This document shows, one piece after another, positions 16,283 through 24,925 of a stretch of 64,000 nucleotides of DNA. The stretch is from contig JAHDLB010000031.1 of NCBI GenBank assembly GCA_018432315.1, positions 1 to 64,000 of the forward strand, read 5' to 3'. The notes beneath the pieces are model-generated. The model did no database searches. It saw only the letters and a list, made by a program, of their open reading frames with translations, and was not told the DNA's origin. Source of the stretch: Anaerolineae bacterium. Its GTDB lineage: Bacteria; Chloroflexota; Anaerolineae; Aggregatilineales; Aggregatilineaceae. The position numbers were made by a program, and so were the translations under genes. Position 1 is the first letter of the stretch, and each line of letters starts with the position of its first letter.

Positions 16283-17836
16283 CTAGGCTTCGCGCAGTCC
16301 GCGCGGCGTTAACAAGGTTTCGAGCCACCCGAAGAAGTATTCGAGAAAGATCGATAGGATGGTCGCCAGGACGGCGCCGGTGATCAGGATGTCTTCGCGC
16401 CCCGACCCGTCGCCGCGGATGATCAGCGCGCCGAGCCCGCCGCCGCCGATGAACCCGGCCAGCGTGGCGCTGGCGACGACCAGCACCGCCGACGTGCGGA
16501 CGCCGGCCATGATCACCGGGATGGCGATCGGCACTTCGACGCGGAGCAGCACCTGCGGGTCGCTCATGCCCATGCCACGCGCCGCCTCTTTGATCTCCGG
16601 CGACACATTGATGATCCCGACCGTGGTGTTGACCAGGATCGGCAGCGTGCCGATGAACACCAGCGCCACCAGGCTGGGGTCGCGTCCCACGCCGAAGATG
16701 GGCAGCGCCAGCGCCAGGACGGCCAGGCTGGGGATCGTGCGCCCCAGGTTGCCCAGGTTGGTCAGGATGGTGCGCAGCAGGTCCACGCGCGAGGCCAGGA
16801 TTCCGGCGACCATGCCCAGCGCGATCGAGATGCCCAGGGCGTAGAAGGTCAGCTCCAGGTGCGTGTTTAACTGGCGCAGCACCTCGTGAGAATCGCTGAG
16901 CATCCAGGCGTGCTGTGCTGCCAGCGGGATGAGCATGGCGCTGCCCACCAGATGCCCGATGCCGATCTGGGCGACGTTCGCCAGCCCGCTCCGCCAGTGG
17001 TGCCAGCGATCGGGCTCGTTCGGTTGGGGATCCTCGACCAGGTTCCCGGCCAGCACGGCGCTGGTCACCGGGACCAGTACCATGACCGCCAGCAGCGGCA
17101 GTTGCGGCAGGCGGGTGAACGGCAGCGCCGCCGCCGTGATGATCAGCACACCGGCCAGCGGCGTGGCGTGGAACTGCGTCAGCAGCTTCGGGATCATGCC
17201 GTTCAGCGTGCCGAGGAAGCCATCCACCAGGCGGCTGTACGCGCCGCGCTCGTGGCGGGCGATCAGGGCCGCGCTGGCGTGCTGGTAGATGGTGCTCGAC
17301 GCGCTGCCGAGGATGAATCCCCCGGCCAGCCCCATGATCAGCGCGCCGGGCAGATGGGCGAGCGCGTCGCTCACCTCGTCGCGGGCGGCGGGCACCAGAA
17401 GCCGGTAGGCGAAACCGCTCGCGACGAATGCCGCCAGCACCAGCGCCGTATCCCGCCAGCCGGTCCGCAGCACGGCGCGCCGGTCGAGTTGGAGCTGGGT
17501 TTTCGTGCGCCCGTTGAGGTGCAGGCTCTGGTAGCGCAGGCCGACCAGCGCCGCCGGCAGGGCGACCAGCGCCGCCACCAGCCCGATCTCGACGAGGGGC
17601 GGAAGCTCCAGCACCGGCAGGACCGCCGCGCCCAGCGCCAGCAGCGGCACGAGCGGCAGGCGCTGCAGCCAGCGCGCGCCCATGTCGAGCCGGTCGGCGG
17701 TGCGCGCCAGGGCCACACGGGCCAGCGCCCAGCCCAGCGCGCCGCCCGCGGCCAGCCCGGCCAGCGCCACCGGCAGAATGCGCGTAAAGACGTGCGCGAT
17801 CAGGTCGGAGTTCAGGTTGCCAAGCGGTCCAATCAT
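16283..17836 (-). CDS. ABC permease of the glycine betaine/choline type with large N-terminal membrane extension
   Basis: 517 residues, more than twice the usual size. The C-terminal ~210 residues are a normal MetI/BPD permease (LELTFYALGISIALGMVAG, PSLAVLALALPIFGVG, EAARGMGMSDPQVLLRVEVPIAIPVIMAG, FIGGGGLGALI). The N-terminal ~290 residues hold further hydrophobic segments not found in standard OpuCB/OpuCD. ATG at 17836 overlaps the TGA of the preceding permease by 4 bases and has GGAGG upstream, so translation is coupled. Together with the other permease it would form the membrane pore of the importer. Confidence 0.88.
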   Translation of the reverse strand: MIGPLGNLNSDLIAHVFTRILPVALAGLAAGGALGWALARVALARTADRLDMGARWLQRLPLVPLLALGAAVLPVLELPPLVEIGLVAALVALPAALVGLRYQSLHLNGRTKTQLQLDRRAVLRTGWRDTALVLAAFVASGFAYRLLVPAARDEVSDALAHLPGALIMGLAGGFILGSASSTIYQHASAALIARHERGAYSRLVDGFLGTLNGMIPKLLTQFHATPLAGVLIITAAALPFTRLPQLPLLAVMVLVPVTSAVLAGNLVEDPQPNEPDRWHHWRSGLANVAQIGIGHLVGSAMLIPLAAQHAWMLSDSHEVLRQLNTHLELTFYALGISIALGMVAGILASRVDLLRTILTNLGNLGRTIPSLAVLALALPIFGVGRDPSLVALVFIGTLPILVNTTVGIINVSPEIKEAARGMGMSDPQVLLRVEVPIAIPVIMAGVRTSAVLVVASATLAGFIGGGGLGALIIRGDGSGREDILITGAVLATILSIFLEYFFGWLETLLTPRGLREA

Positions 17837-19086
17837 GCGGGTTGTTCCTCCGTCTGGCGGGCCTGGCGGCGGAACCACAGCGATTTGAGCAGCGCCCCGC
17901 CGATGATCAGGCCGACTCCGACCGCCGCCAGGGTGAAGCCTGGCCCGGCGCTGAGCGTGTCCGGGTTGACCGGCACGCGGCCATCGATCAGGCTGTTGAC
18001 CTGGTTGCGAATCGAGCGAAAGAGCGTGCTGTAACTGCCCAGCTCGCCCACGGCGCGGTCCAGCTCCAGGTAGAAGTGGAGCAGGGGGAAGATTCCCAGC
18101 AGGCCGCACAGCAGCAGCACTTCCGCCGAGGCACGCCCGCCGGGGCCGCGCACCGTGTTCCACAAGGCGAGCGCGCCCGCAATCAGGCCCAGCCAGGGCA
18201 GGATTTGCAGCGATCGCTTCACCGGCGCGTCCGTCCGGACCCGCGCCACGTCCCAGCCGGTCATGTTCAGCAGGCCGTTGTCGGCCAGGGCCGTCTGGGC
18301 TTCCTCGTTCCCGGCGATCGCTTCGTGTTCGGCATAAGGCCGGACCCACGTCGCGCTCCCGTAACCGGCCAGCAGCAGGATCGCGCCGATCAGGGCGACG
18401 AGATCGGGCCGGTGCCAGAGCGCGTTCCAGGCGTCGGCGAGGTGCTCGCCCAGCGTCTTGAAGTCGCCGGTGATGCCGGGCGACGCGCCCTTTTCGATCT
18501 GCCGCAGCAGGACTTCGGTGCCGATTGCCATGGCGGATGCCGCGATGGCCCCCGCGATGATTTTGTCGTCGCGCTGGCTGCTGATGCCCTCGAAGATCAG
18601 GTCGCCGATGCCGCCGGCCCCGATGAACGCCGCGATGGTCCCCAGGCTGATGGCCGAGACGGCGGCGATGCGGATCCCGGCGAAAATGACGGGCAGGGCG
18701 AGCGGCAGCTCGATGCGCAGCAGGATGCTAAGCGGGGTCATGCCCATGCCGTTGGCCGCCTCGATGATGTTGGGATCGACCCCGTCGATGCCCACGGCGG
18801 TATTGCGAATCAGGATCAGCAGCGAGTAGAGCACCAGCGCCACCACTGCCGATTTGAAGCCGATGCCCAGGATCGGGATCATCAGGACGAACATCGCCAG
18901 GCTGGGCACGGTGTAGATGATCCCGGCCACGGTGAGCACGAGGTCGTACAGCGCCCGGATGCGCGTGACGAGCACGCCCAGGAACACCCCGATCACGCTG
19001 GCGGCCAGCACGGCGATCACGGTGATGTAGACGTGCTCGATCACCACGTCGAGCACAAGGTCGGGGCGGTCGAGGATGTACTGCAT
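17833..19086 (-). CDS. ABC permease of the glycine betaine/choline type with C-terminal membrane extension
   Basis: 417 residues. The MetI domain is N-terminal (about 1-220): HVYITVIAVLAASVIGVFLG, VPSLAMFVLMIPILGIG, EAANGMGMTPLSILLRIELPLALPVIFAG with the EAA loop that contacts the ATPase, and FIGAGGIGDLIF. The C-terminal ~200 residues carry four or so extra hydrophobic segments and an extracytoplasmic loop (ADNGLLNMTGWD). The extension is at the opposite end from that of its partner permease. It starts 2 bases after the ATPase stop. Confidence 0.88.
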   Translation of the reverse strand: MQYILDRPDLVLDVVIEHVYITVIAVLAASVIGVFLGVLVTRIRALYDLVLTVAGIIYTVPSLAMFVLMIPILGIGFKSAVVALVLYSLLILIRNTAVGIDGVDPNIIEAANGMGMTPLSILLRIELPLALPVIFAGIRIAAVSAISLGTIAAFIGAGGIGDLIFEGISSQRDDKIIAGAIAASAMAIGTEVLLRQIEKGASPGITGDFKTLGEHLADAWNALWHRPDLVALIGAILLLAGYGSATWVRPYAEHEAIAGNEEAQTALADNGLLNMTGWDVARVRTDAPVKRSLQILPWLGLIAGALALWNTVRGPGGRASAEVLLLCGLLGIFPLLHFYLELDRAVGELGSYSTLFRSIRNQVNSLIDGRVPVNPDTLSAGPGFTLAAVGVGLIIGGALLKSLWFRRQARQTEEQPA

Positions 19087-19088
19087 GG

Positions 19089-20213
19089 CTACACCCCTTC
19101 AGGCCCGTTGTGGGGGGTCGAGATCGCGTTTTGCACGGCGTCCGTCGTCACGACGCCCAGGTAGCGGTCGTCGTCGTCCACCACCGGCAGCATGCGGATC
19201 GTGTTGGTCAGCATCTCGGAGAACGCGTCGCGCAGCGTGCTCTGCTTCTCGGTGTACACCTCCAGCGGGTTCATCACGTCGGCCACGAGCCGGCGCGGGT
19301 GTTTTTCGGCGTCTTTGCGCGTCAGGTAGCCCAGCACGTGACGCTCGCGGTCCAGCACGACGAGGCTCCTGACGCCCGCCTTGTCCATGCGCTCGATCGC
19401 GACCTCGGCCACTTCGGACACCTGCACACTTGGATGCTGCTGGTACATGTCCCCCACGCGGATCAGGCTGAGGCGCTTCAGGCCGCGGTCGCTGCCGACG
19501 AAGTCGGCCACGAAATCGTTCGCCGGGCTTGCCAGAATCTCGTCGGGACTGCCGATCTGCTGGATCAGGCCGCCGACCTGCAGGATCACGATCTGGTCGC
19601 CCATCTTGATCGCCTCGTCGATGTCGTGAGTCACGAAGATGATCGTCTTGTGCAGCCGTTCTTGCAGGCGCAGGAACTCGTTCTGCAGCCGGTCGCGCGT
19701 GATCGGATCGACGGCGCCGAACGGCTCGTCCATCAGCATCACGGGCGGGTCGGCGGCCAGGGCGCGGGCCACGCCGATGCGCTGGCGTTGCCCGCCGGAC
19801 AGCTCGCGCGGGTAGCGGTCGCGGTAAGTGGGCGGGTCCATGCCCACCAGCTCGATCAGCTCGTCGACGCGCTGGGCGATCTTGGCGGGCTTCCAGCCGA
19901 GCATGTTGGGCACGACTGCGATGTTCTGCTGGATGGTCATGTGCGGGAACAGGCCGATCTGCTGGATGACGTAGCCGATCGTGCGCCGCAGCTTGACGGC
20001 GTTCATCTGGCGGACGTTGTTGTCGTTGATCGAGATGATCCCCTCGGTCGGCTCGATCAGCCGGTTCACCATCTTCATGATGGTCGTCTTCCCACAGCCG
20101 GACGGCCCGATGAGGACGCACGTGTTGCCCTCAGGCACGGTAAACGTCACGTTGGCTACCGCGGGCTGGCGCTGACCGGGATAGAACTTGGTCACGTTCT
20201 TCAATTCGATCAT
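19089..20213 (-). CDS. Glycine betaine/choline ABC transporter ATP-binding protein with CBS domains
   Basis: 374 residues, OpuCA/ProV type. Walker A GPSGCGKTTIMKMVN (about 33), Q-loop IGYVIQQIGLFPH, signature LSGGQRQRIGVARALA (about 135), Walker B PVMLMDEPFGAVD, H-loop VTHDIDEA. The C-terminal 110 residues are a CBS pair (LIRVGDMYQQHPSVQVSE..., VADVMNPLEVYTEKQ), the element that senses ionic strength or nucleotides in OpuA-type systems. First gene of a four-gene minus-strand operon (ATPase, permease, permease, binding protein). Osmotic regulation is inference from the family. Confidence 0.92.
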   Translation of the reverse strand: MIELKNVTKFYPGQRQPAVANVTFTVPEGNTCVLIGPSGCGKTTIMKMVNRLIEPTEGIISINDNNVRQMNAVKLRRTIGYVIQQIGLFPHMTIQQNIAVVPNMLGWKPAKIAQRVDELIELVGMDPPTYRDRYPRELSGGQRQRIGVARALAADPPVMLMDEPFGAVDPITRDRLQNEFLRLQERLHKTIIFVTHDIDEAIKMGDQIVILQVGGLIQQIGSPDEILASPANDFVADFVGSDRGLKRLSLIRVGDMYQQHPSVQVSEVAEVAIERMDKAGVRSLVVLDRERHVLGYLTRKDAEKHPRRLVADVMNPLEVYTEKQSTLRDAFSEMLTNTIRMLPVVDDDDRYLGVVTTDAVQNAISTPHNGPEGV

Positions 20214-20629
20214 AAGGTTGTTCCAGACTGGACTACGCTAGTTTAAAACGACTGCACCGCCGGGCGGGCTTGGCCGCCTGCAGGTGTTTGTTGGAACGAG
20301 AAAGCTGCGACTATGAGCTTATTTGAAGGCTCTGGGCGGCCCGCAAGGCCGGCAGAACCGTTTGAAGATGCGCAGGGCATCATTGAATTACCGGGCCGGT
20401 ATGGCGCCGGTGCGAACCGATTTCACTTCAACGTGGATAAGAGCGATGCAAGTATACTACCGTAAAAATGCGCTATTCTCAAATGACCTCGCCGAAACAC
20501 GAGGGACGGACTCGCAGCGTGAGCCGGATTCGCGCCGGAATCGCGGGCGAAGCTGACATCCTTCACTTGCGCGGGCTTCGCGCTTCCGGTAGTCTGAACA
20601 CGGTACGGTTTGCAAGGCGAGGGCGAGCC
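20214..20629. other. Intergenic region between divergent ABC operon and DUF3786 gene
   Basis: 416 bases without a gene I can support. An in-frame ATG at 20468 could extend the next protein by 54 residues, but that extension (many Arg, no similarity in style) looks like non-coding DNA. A TATACT at 20453-20458 has no good -35. A candidate promoter for the plus strand is TTGCGC (20567-20572), 17 bases, TAGTCT (20590-20595). On the minus strand a TTTAAACT near 20242 could be the -10 of the ABC operon. Confidence 0.4.
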
Positions 20630-21295
20630 ATGTTGGAGCGTCAACCGCAGGACAGCATGAAACACTGGGTGCAATCGATGGACGAACAGATGGCGGGCCA
20701 GCGACAGCGCCTGCGCGCCCGTGTCGCGCAGCAGGTCGCGGCCAACAGCGGCGCGTCGTGGGAGCCGTCCAGCCCGGATGAGGGGACGTTGTCCCTGGCG
20801 TTTTTCGGGCGCCCGCTGGTCGTGCGCGTGCCGGAATACCGCGTCCTGGACGCGGACGGCGCCGACGCACCGACGATGATCCAGGGGCTGGTGACGGCGT
20901 ACCTGCTGGCGGCGACCGGCGCCCCGCGCGTGGGCGAGTGGGTGGCCTTCCGCGAGCTGCCGGATGGCGCGTTCTACCACCAGGCGTTCACCGGGTATAC
21001 GGGCGGCCTGCTCAGCCGGACGCTGGGGGACGACCTGGCCGCGTTCGAGCGCGGCGCGCGGGCGGCGGGGGGCAGCCGGCTGTCCGGCTTCGGCGACGCG
21101 GCCTACGAGTTCCGGGCGCTGCCCCGGCTGTGGCTGGCGGTGACGTACTGGCTGGGCGACGAGGAAGACGGGTTTCCGCCCCAGGCCAGGGTGCTGTTCG
21201 ACCGCGCCGCGAGCCAGTACATGATCATCGACGGGCTGGCGATCATCGGCAGCCAGCTCGTCCGCCAGATTTTGTCCCACGCGGGCGCCGGCTGA
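20630..21295 (+). CDS. DUF3786-type protein
   Basis: 221 residues from ATG 20630, which has AGGGCGAG upstream. It contains GTLSLAFFGRPLVVRVPEYRV in pieces, PTMIQGLVTAYLLAATG, WVAFRELPDGAFYHQAFTGYTG and a C-terminal DGLAIIGSQLVRQI; this GxFYxxAF order is that of DUF3786 proteins, found in anaerobes often beside corrinoid or methyl-transfer genes. No such partner is present here. No signal peptide or membrane segment. Function unknown. Codon use matches its neighbours. Confidence 0.7.
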   Translation: MLERQPQDSMKHWVQSMDEQMAGQRQRLRARVAQQVAANSGASWEPSSPDEGTLSLAFFGRPLVVRVPEYRVLDADGADAPTMIQGLVTAYLLAATGAPRVGEWVAFRELPDGAFYHQAFTGYTGGLLSRTLGDDLAAFERGARAAGGSRLSGFGDAAYEFRALPRLWLAVTYWLGDEEDGFPPQARVLFDRAASQYMIIDGLAIIGSQLVRQILSHAGAG

Positions 21296-21332
21296 GTTGC
21301 GCGGCGTTGTCGTCAGTCAGGAGAAACAAAGC

Positions 21333-22346
21333 ATGAACGTCTTATTCATCGGCGGAACGGGCAACATCAGCGTCTCGGTCAGCCAGCTCGCCCTCAAACG
21401 TGGCATCGACCTCACGCTGCTCCACCGGGGCGTCGACTTCACTTTGCTCCACCGGGGGCGGCAGGATCGCATCATCGAAGGCGCCCGGACGATCAGGGCG
21501 GACATCACCCAGCCGGAGCAGGTGCGCGCCGCCCTGGGCGAGCAGACCTTCGACGTGGTGGTCGACTGGATCGCCTACCGCGAGCCGGACATCGAGCGCG
21601 ACCTGGACCTGTTTCGCGGGCGCTGCGGGCAGTACGTCTTCATCAGCTCGGCGTCGGCCTACCAGAAGCCGCTGACGGTCCCGGTCATCACCGAGTCGAC
21701 GCCGCTGGCGAATCCCTACTGGCAGTATTCGCGGGACAAGATCGCCTGCGAAGAACGCCTCATGCGCGCCTACCGCGAGGAGGGTTTCCCCGTCACCATC
21801 GTGCGCCCCTCGCACACCTACGACACGCACATCCCGGTCGCGGTGGGAAGCTGGGCCCGCTACCTGGTCCCCCAGCGGATGCTGCAAGGCAAGCCGGTCG
21901 TCGTGCACGGCGACGGCACGACGCTCTGGACGGTGACGCACTCCGAGGATTTCGCGAAGGGCTTCGTCGGGCTGCTGGGCCATCCCCAGGCCACCGGGCA
22001 CGCGTTCCACATCACGTCCGATTTCGCGCTGACGTGGAACCAGATCATCGAGCAGCTTGGCGATGCGCTGGGCGTGAAGCCGGCGATCGTGCACGTCCCG
22101 TCGGACGCGATCGCTCGCGTCGATCCTGAGGTGGGCGCCGGGCTGTTGGGCGACAAGATGTGGTGCGCCGTGTTCGACAACAGCAAGGTCAGGCGTTTCG
22201 TGCCGGACTACGTGGCGACCATCCCCTTCCACGAGGGGATTCGCCGCACGCTGGACTGGTTCCAGGCTGACGAGCGCCGCATGCAGGTGACGCCCGACGA
22301 TCACGCGCGGATGGAGCGCATCCTCGCGGTGGCGAGCGGGGGCTGA
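21333..22346 (+). CDS. NAD-dependent epimerase/dehydratase (extended SDR)
   Basis: 337 residues. ATG 21333 follows AGGAGAAACAAAGC. N-terminal NAD motif is VLFIGGTGNIS (GxxGxxS, atypical SDR subgroup), with FDVVVDWIAYREPD and FISSASAYQKP, then YSRDKIACEE where Y and K are the catalytic pair. The segment LTLLHRGVDFTLLHRGR contains a 9-residue tandem duplication (21405-21431 and 21432-21458) not expected in the family. It is followed after 2 bases by another SDR gene, so both probably act on one sugar or sugar acid. Substrate unknown. Confidence 0.82.
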   Translation: MNVLFIGGTGNISVSVSQLALKRGIDLTLLHRGVDFTLLHRGRQDRIIEGARTIRADITQPEQVRAALGEQTFDVVVDWIAYREPDIERDLDLFRGRCGQYVFISSASAYQKPLTVPVITESTPLANPYWQYSRDKIACEERLMRAYREEGFPVTIVRPSHTYDTHIPVAVGSWARYLVPQRMLQGKPVVVHGDGTTLWTVTHSEDFAKGFVGLLGHPQATGHAFHITSDFALTWNQIIEQLGDALGVKPAIVHVPSDAIARVDPEVGAGLLGDKMWCAVFDNSKVRRFVPDYVATIPFHEGIRRTLDWFQADERRMQVTPDDHARMERILAVASGG

Positions 22347-22348
22347 TC

Positions 22349-23116
22349 GTGGGAACGGAATGGTTCGACCTGACCGGGCGCGTGGCGCTGGTCACCGGGT
22401 CCAGCCAGGGGCTTGGCTTCACGCTGGCGCGAGGGCTGGCCGAGGCGGGCGCGACGGTCGTCCTGAACGGGCGGGACGCGGAGCGGCTCGCCGGCGCGGT
22501 CGAGCGCCTGCGCGACGCCGGGCTGGACGCACGCGGTTATGTGTTTGACGTCACCCGCCGCGAAGACGTCGCCGCCGCGATTGCCCGCATCGAGCGCGAG
22601 GCCGGCCCGATCGACGTGCTGGTGAACAATGCCGGCATCCAGCGCCGGGCGCCGCTGGAGCAGGTCGAGGGGGCGGTGTGGCGCGAGGTGCTCGACACCA
22701 ACCTGACCGCGCCTTTCCTGGTGGGGCAGCACGTCGCGCGCGGCATGATCGCCCGGCGGGCGGGCAAGATCATCAACATCTGCTCGCTGATGTCCGAGGT
22801 GGGCCGCCCGACGATTGCCCCGTACACCGCGGCCAAAGGCGGGCTGAAGATGCTCACCAAGGCGATGGCGACCGAGTGGGCCCGGCACAACATCCAGGTG
22901 AACGGCATCGGGCCGGGCTACTTCAAGACCGAGATGAACCGCGCGCTGTTCGAAGACGAGCAGTTCGACGCCTGGATCAGGGAGCGCACGCCCGCCCGGC
23001 GGTGGGGCGCGCCGGAGGAGTTGATCGGCCCGGCGGTGTTCCTCGCGTCGGACGCGTCCAGCTTCGTGAGCGGGCAGATCATCTACGTGGATGGGGGCAT
23101 CCTCGCCACCTTGTGA
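22349..23116 (+). CDS. SDR oxidoreductase, gluconate 5-dehydrogenase-like
   Basis: 255 residues, classical SDR. GTG start at 22349, 2 bases after the previous stop. Cofactor motif TGSSQGLGFTLARGLAEAG (about 15), NNAG at about 92, catalytic Ser in ICSLMSEVG and YTAAKGG (Y-xxx-K), and the common C-terminal SSFVSGQIIYVDGG. The sequence FDLTGRVALVTGSSQGLG and VNGIGPGYFKTEMN resembles the gluconate 5-dehydrogenase/SDR sugar-acid group. The role with the upstream epimerase is inferred to be sugar-acid metabolism. Confidence 0.85.
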   Translation: MGTEWFDLTGRVALVTGSSQGLGFTLARGLAEAGATVVLNGRDAERLAGAVERLRDAGLDARGYVFDVTRREDVAAAIARIEREAGPIDVLVNNAGIQRRAPLEQVEGAVWREVLDTNLTAPFLVGQHVARGMIARRAGKIINICSLMSEVGRPTIAPYTAAKGGLKMLTKAMATEWARHNIQVNGIGPGYFKTEMNRALFEDEQFDAWIRERTPARRWGAPEELIGPAVFLASDASSFVSGQIIYVDGGILATL

Positions 23117-23177
23117 GCGCGCCCGGCGGCCTGCTGCGCCGCACGTCGCAAATGCGCTAAAAACCATCAACAATATC

Positions 23178-23186
23178 TGATATAAT
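23178..23186 (+). promoter_or_regulatory. Extended -10 promoter for the response regulator/reductase operon
   Basis: TGATATAAT is a perfect extended -10 (TGnTATAAT). No -35 is obvious, as is common with extended -10 promoters. It is about 55 bases before the ATG at 23241. Confidence 0.55.
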
Positions 23187-23209
23187 AGGATTGCTTCGCA
23201 TTGCATTAA

Positions 23210-23235
23210 CCGGGCCACCTGTGTGTGTGGCCCGG
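23210..23235 (+). promoter_or_regulatory. Strong hairpin directly before the response regulator/reductase start
   Basis: CCGGGCCAC (23210-23218) pairs perfectly with GTGGCCCGG (23227-23235) around the loop CTGTGTGT. It ends 5 bases before ATG 23241, so the usual ribosome-binding place for that ATG is inside the stem. Confidence 0.6.
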
Positions 23236-23240
23236 CCATC

Positions 23241-24923
23241 ATGCTGGGGATAGTAGGCTTGGCGAAACCCATTCTCTTTCTGGTCGATGACGATCCCGAC
23301 GTGCTGCAGAGCATCACGCGCGACCTGCGCCACGAATTCGGCGAGCAGTTCCGCATTCTCAACGCCAGCTCCGGGGCCGAGGCGCTCGAAGCGCTGCGCA
23401 AACTGAAGCTGCGCAGCGAGCCGGTCGCGCTGTTCGTCGTCGATCAGCGCATGCCGGGCATGTCCGGCGTCGCGTTTCTCGAGCGCGCGCTGGCGCTGTA
23501 TCCCGACTCCAAGCGCGTGCTGCTCACCGCGTACGCCGACATCGACGCGGCCATTCGCGCGATCAACGTCGTGGGGATCGACTACTACCTGAACAAGCCG
23601 TGGGACCCGCCCGAAGAGATCCTCTACCCGCCGCTGCACGATCTGCTCGACGACTGGCTGGCGGCGTACCGTCCCCCGTTCGAGGGGGTGCGCGTCATCG
23701 GCCACCGCTGGTCGCCCGCCTGCTACGACGTCAAGCGCTTCCTCTCGCTCAACCAGGTGCCCTACCGATGGCTGGACATCGAGACGGATCCGGAAGCGCA
23801 AAGGCTGCTCGAGCAGTTGGGGCCGGGCGAGCCGAGGCTGCCGGTCCTGATCTTCCCGGATGGCTCGTGGCTGGCGGCGTCCGACAGGGCCGCGATCACC
23901 GAGCGGTTGGGGCTGCGCACCGAGCCGGAGCGCCCGTTCTACGATCTGGTCATCGTCGGGGCGGGGCCCGCCGGGCTGGGCGCTGCCGTTTACGGCGCGT
24001 CGGAAGGGCTGCACACGCTGTTGTTGGAGAAGGCCGCGCCCGGCGGGCAGGCCGTCACGTCGGCGCGGATCGAGAACTACCTGGGCTTCCCCGTCGGGCT
24101 CTCCGGCGCGGACCTGGCGCGGCGGGCGGTGGCGCAGGCGCGGCGCTTCGGCGCGGAGATCCTCTCGCCGCAGGAGGCGGTGCACATTCGCCTGGAGGAC
24201 CCGTACCGGGTGATCACGCTGGCCGACGGGCGCGAGGTGGTGTGCCACGCGCTGTTGATTGCCACCGGCGTGGACTACTGCCGGTTGGACGTGCCCGGCA
24301 TCGACGGGCTGACCGGCGCGGGCGTCTATTACGGCGCGACGATGAGCGAGGCCCCGGCCTTCAAAGGGCAGGATATCTTCATCGTCGGGGCGGGCAACTC
24401 GGCGGGGCAGGCGGCCATGCACTACTCGAAATACGCGGGCAGCATCACGCTGCTGGTGCGCGGCCCGGACCCCGGTCGCAGTATGTCGCGCTACCTGGTC
24501 GACCAGCTCGGGACGCGCGACAACATCACCGTTCGCGTGCGGACCCAGCTCGTGGAGGCGTGCGGCGACGGGCACCTCGAGTCGGTCGTGGTCGAGGACC
24601 TGGAGCGAGGCGTCACCGAGCGCCTGCGGGCGGATGCGGTGTTCATCTTCATCGGCGCCCGGCCCCAGACGCACTGGCTGCAGGACCTGGTCCAATGCAA
24701 CGAGCACGGCTTCATTCTGTGCGGCCCGTACCTCCCGCGCGACAGCCGGGGGCGCATCCGTGACTGGCCGCTGGATCGCGACCCACACATCTTCGAGACG
24801 AACGTGCCCGGCATCTTCGTGGTGGGCGACGTGCGGCACGGGTCCGTGAAGCGCGTGGCGACCGCGGTGGGCGAGGGCGCGATGGTGATCCAGATGGTGC
24901 ACCAGTACCTGGAGGGACTGTAG
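23241..24923 (+). CDS. Response regulator fused to a thioredoxin reductase-like FAD oxidoreductase
   Basis: 560 residues from ATG 23241; a TTG at 23259, preceded by GGGGA, would give MAKPILFLVDDDP and is at least as likely. Residues 9-125 are a receiver domain with DDD, phospho-acceptor D68 (FVVDQRMPG) and K119. Residues about 150-225 look glutaredoxin/thioredoxin-like with one Cys (SPACYDVKRFL). Residues 235-560 are a TrxR-like flavoprotein: VIVGAGPAGLGAA, PGGQAVTSARIENYLGFP, IVGAGNSAGQAA, GIFVVGDVR. The CxxC active site of true TrxR is replaced (GVYYGATMSEA). Forms an operon with the histidine kinase 2 bases downstream; likely a redox-linked two-component module. Confidence 0.88.
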   Translation: MLGIVGLAKPILFLVDDDPDVLQSITRDLRHEFGEQFRILNASSGAEALEALRKLKLRSEPVALFVVDQRMPGMSGVAFLERALALYPDSKRVLLTAYADIDAAIRAINVVGIDYYLNKPWDPPEEILYPPLHDLLDDWLAAYRPPFEGVRVIGHRWSPACYDVKRFLSLNQVPYRWLDIETDPEAQRLLEQLGPGEPRLPVLIFPDGSWLAASDRAAITERLGLRTEPERPFYDLVIVGAGPAGLGAAVYGASEGLHTLLLEKAAPGGQAVTSARIENYLGFPVGLSGADLARRAVAQARRFGAEILSPQEAVHIRLEDPYRVITLADGREVVCHALLIATGVDYCRLDVPGIDGLTGAGVYYGATMSEAPAFKGQDIFIVGAGNSAGQAAMHYSKYAGSITLLVRGPDPGRSMSRYLVDQLGTRDNITVRVRTQLVEACGDGHLESVVVEDLERGVTERLRADAVFIFIGARPQTHWLQDLVQCNEHGFILCGPYLPRDSRGRIRDWPLDRDPHIFETNVPGIFVVGDVRHGSVKRVATAVGEGAMVIQMVHQYLEGL

Positions 24924-24925
24924 CC

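Noticed and set aside
20468-20629. Longer N-terminus for the DUF3786 protein from ATG 20468
   Set aside because: The extra 54 residues are Arg-rich without domain character, and ATG 20630 has a better ribosome site.
23157-24902. 581-residue minus-strand open frame
   Set aside because: Lies opposite the response regulator/reductase fusion; no recognisable domain.
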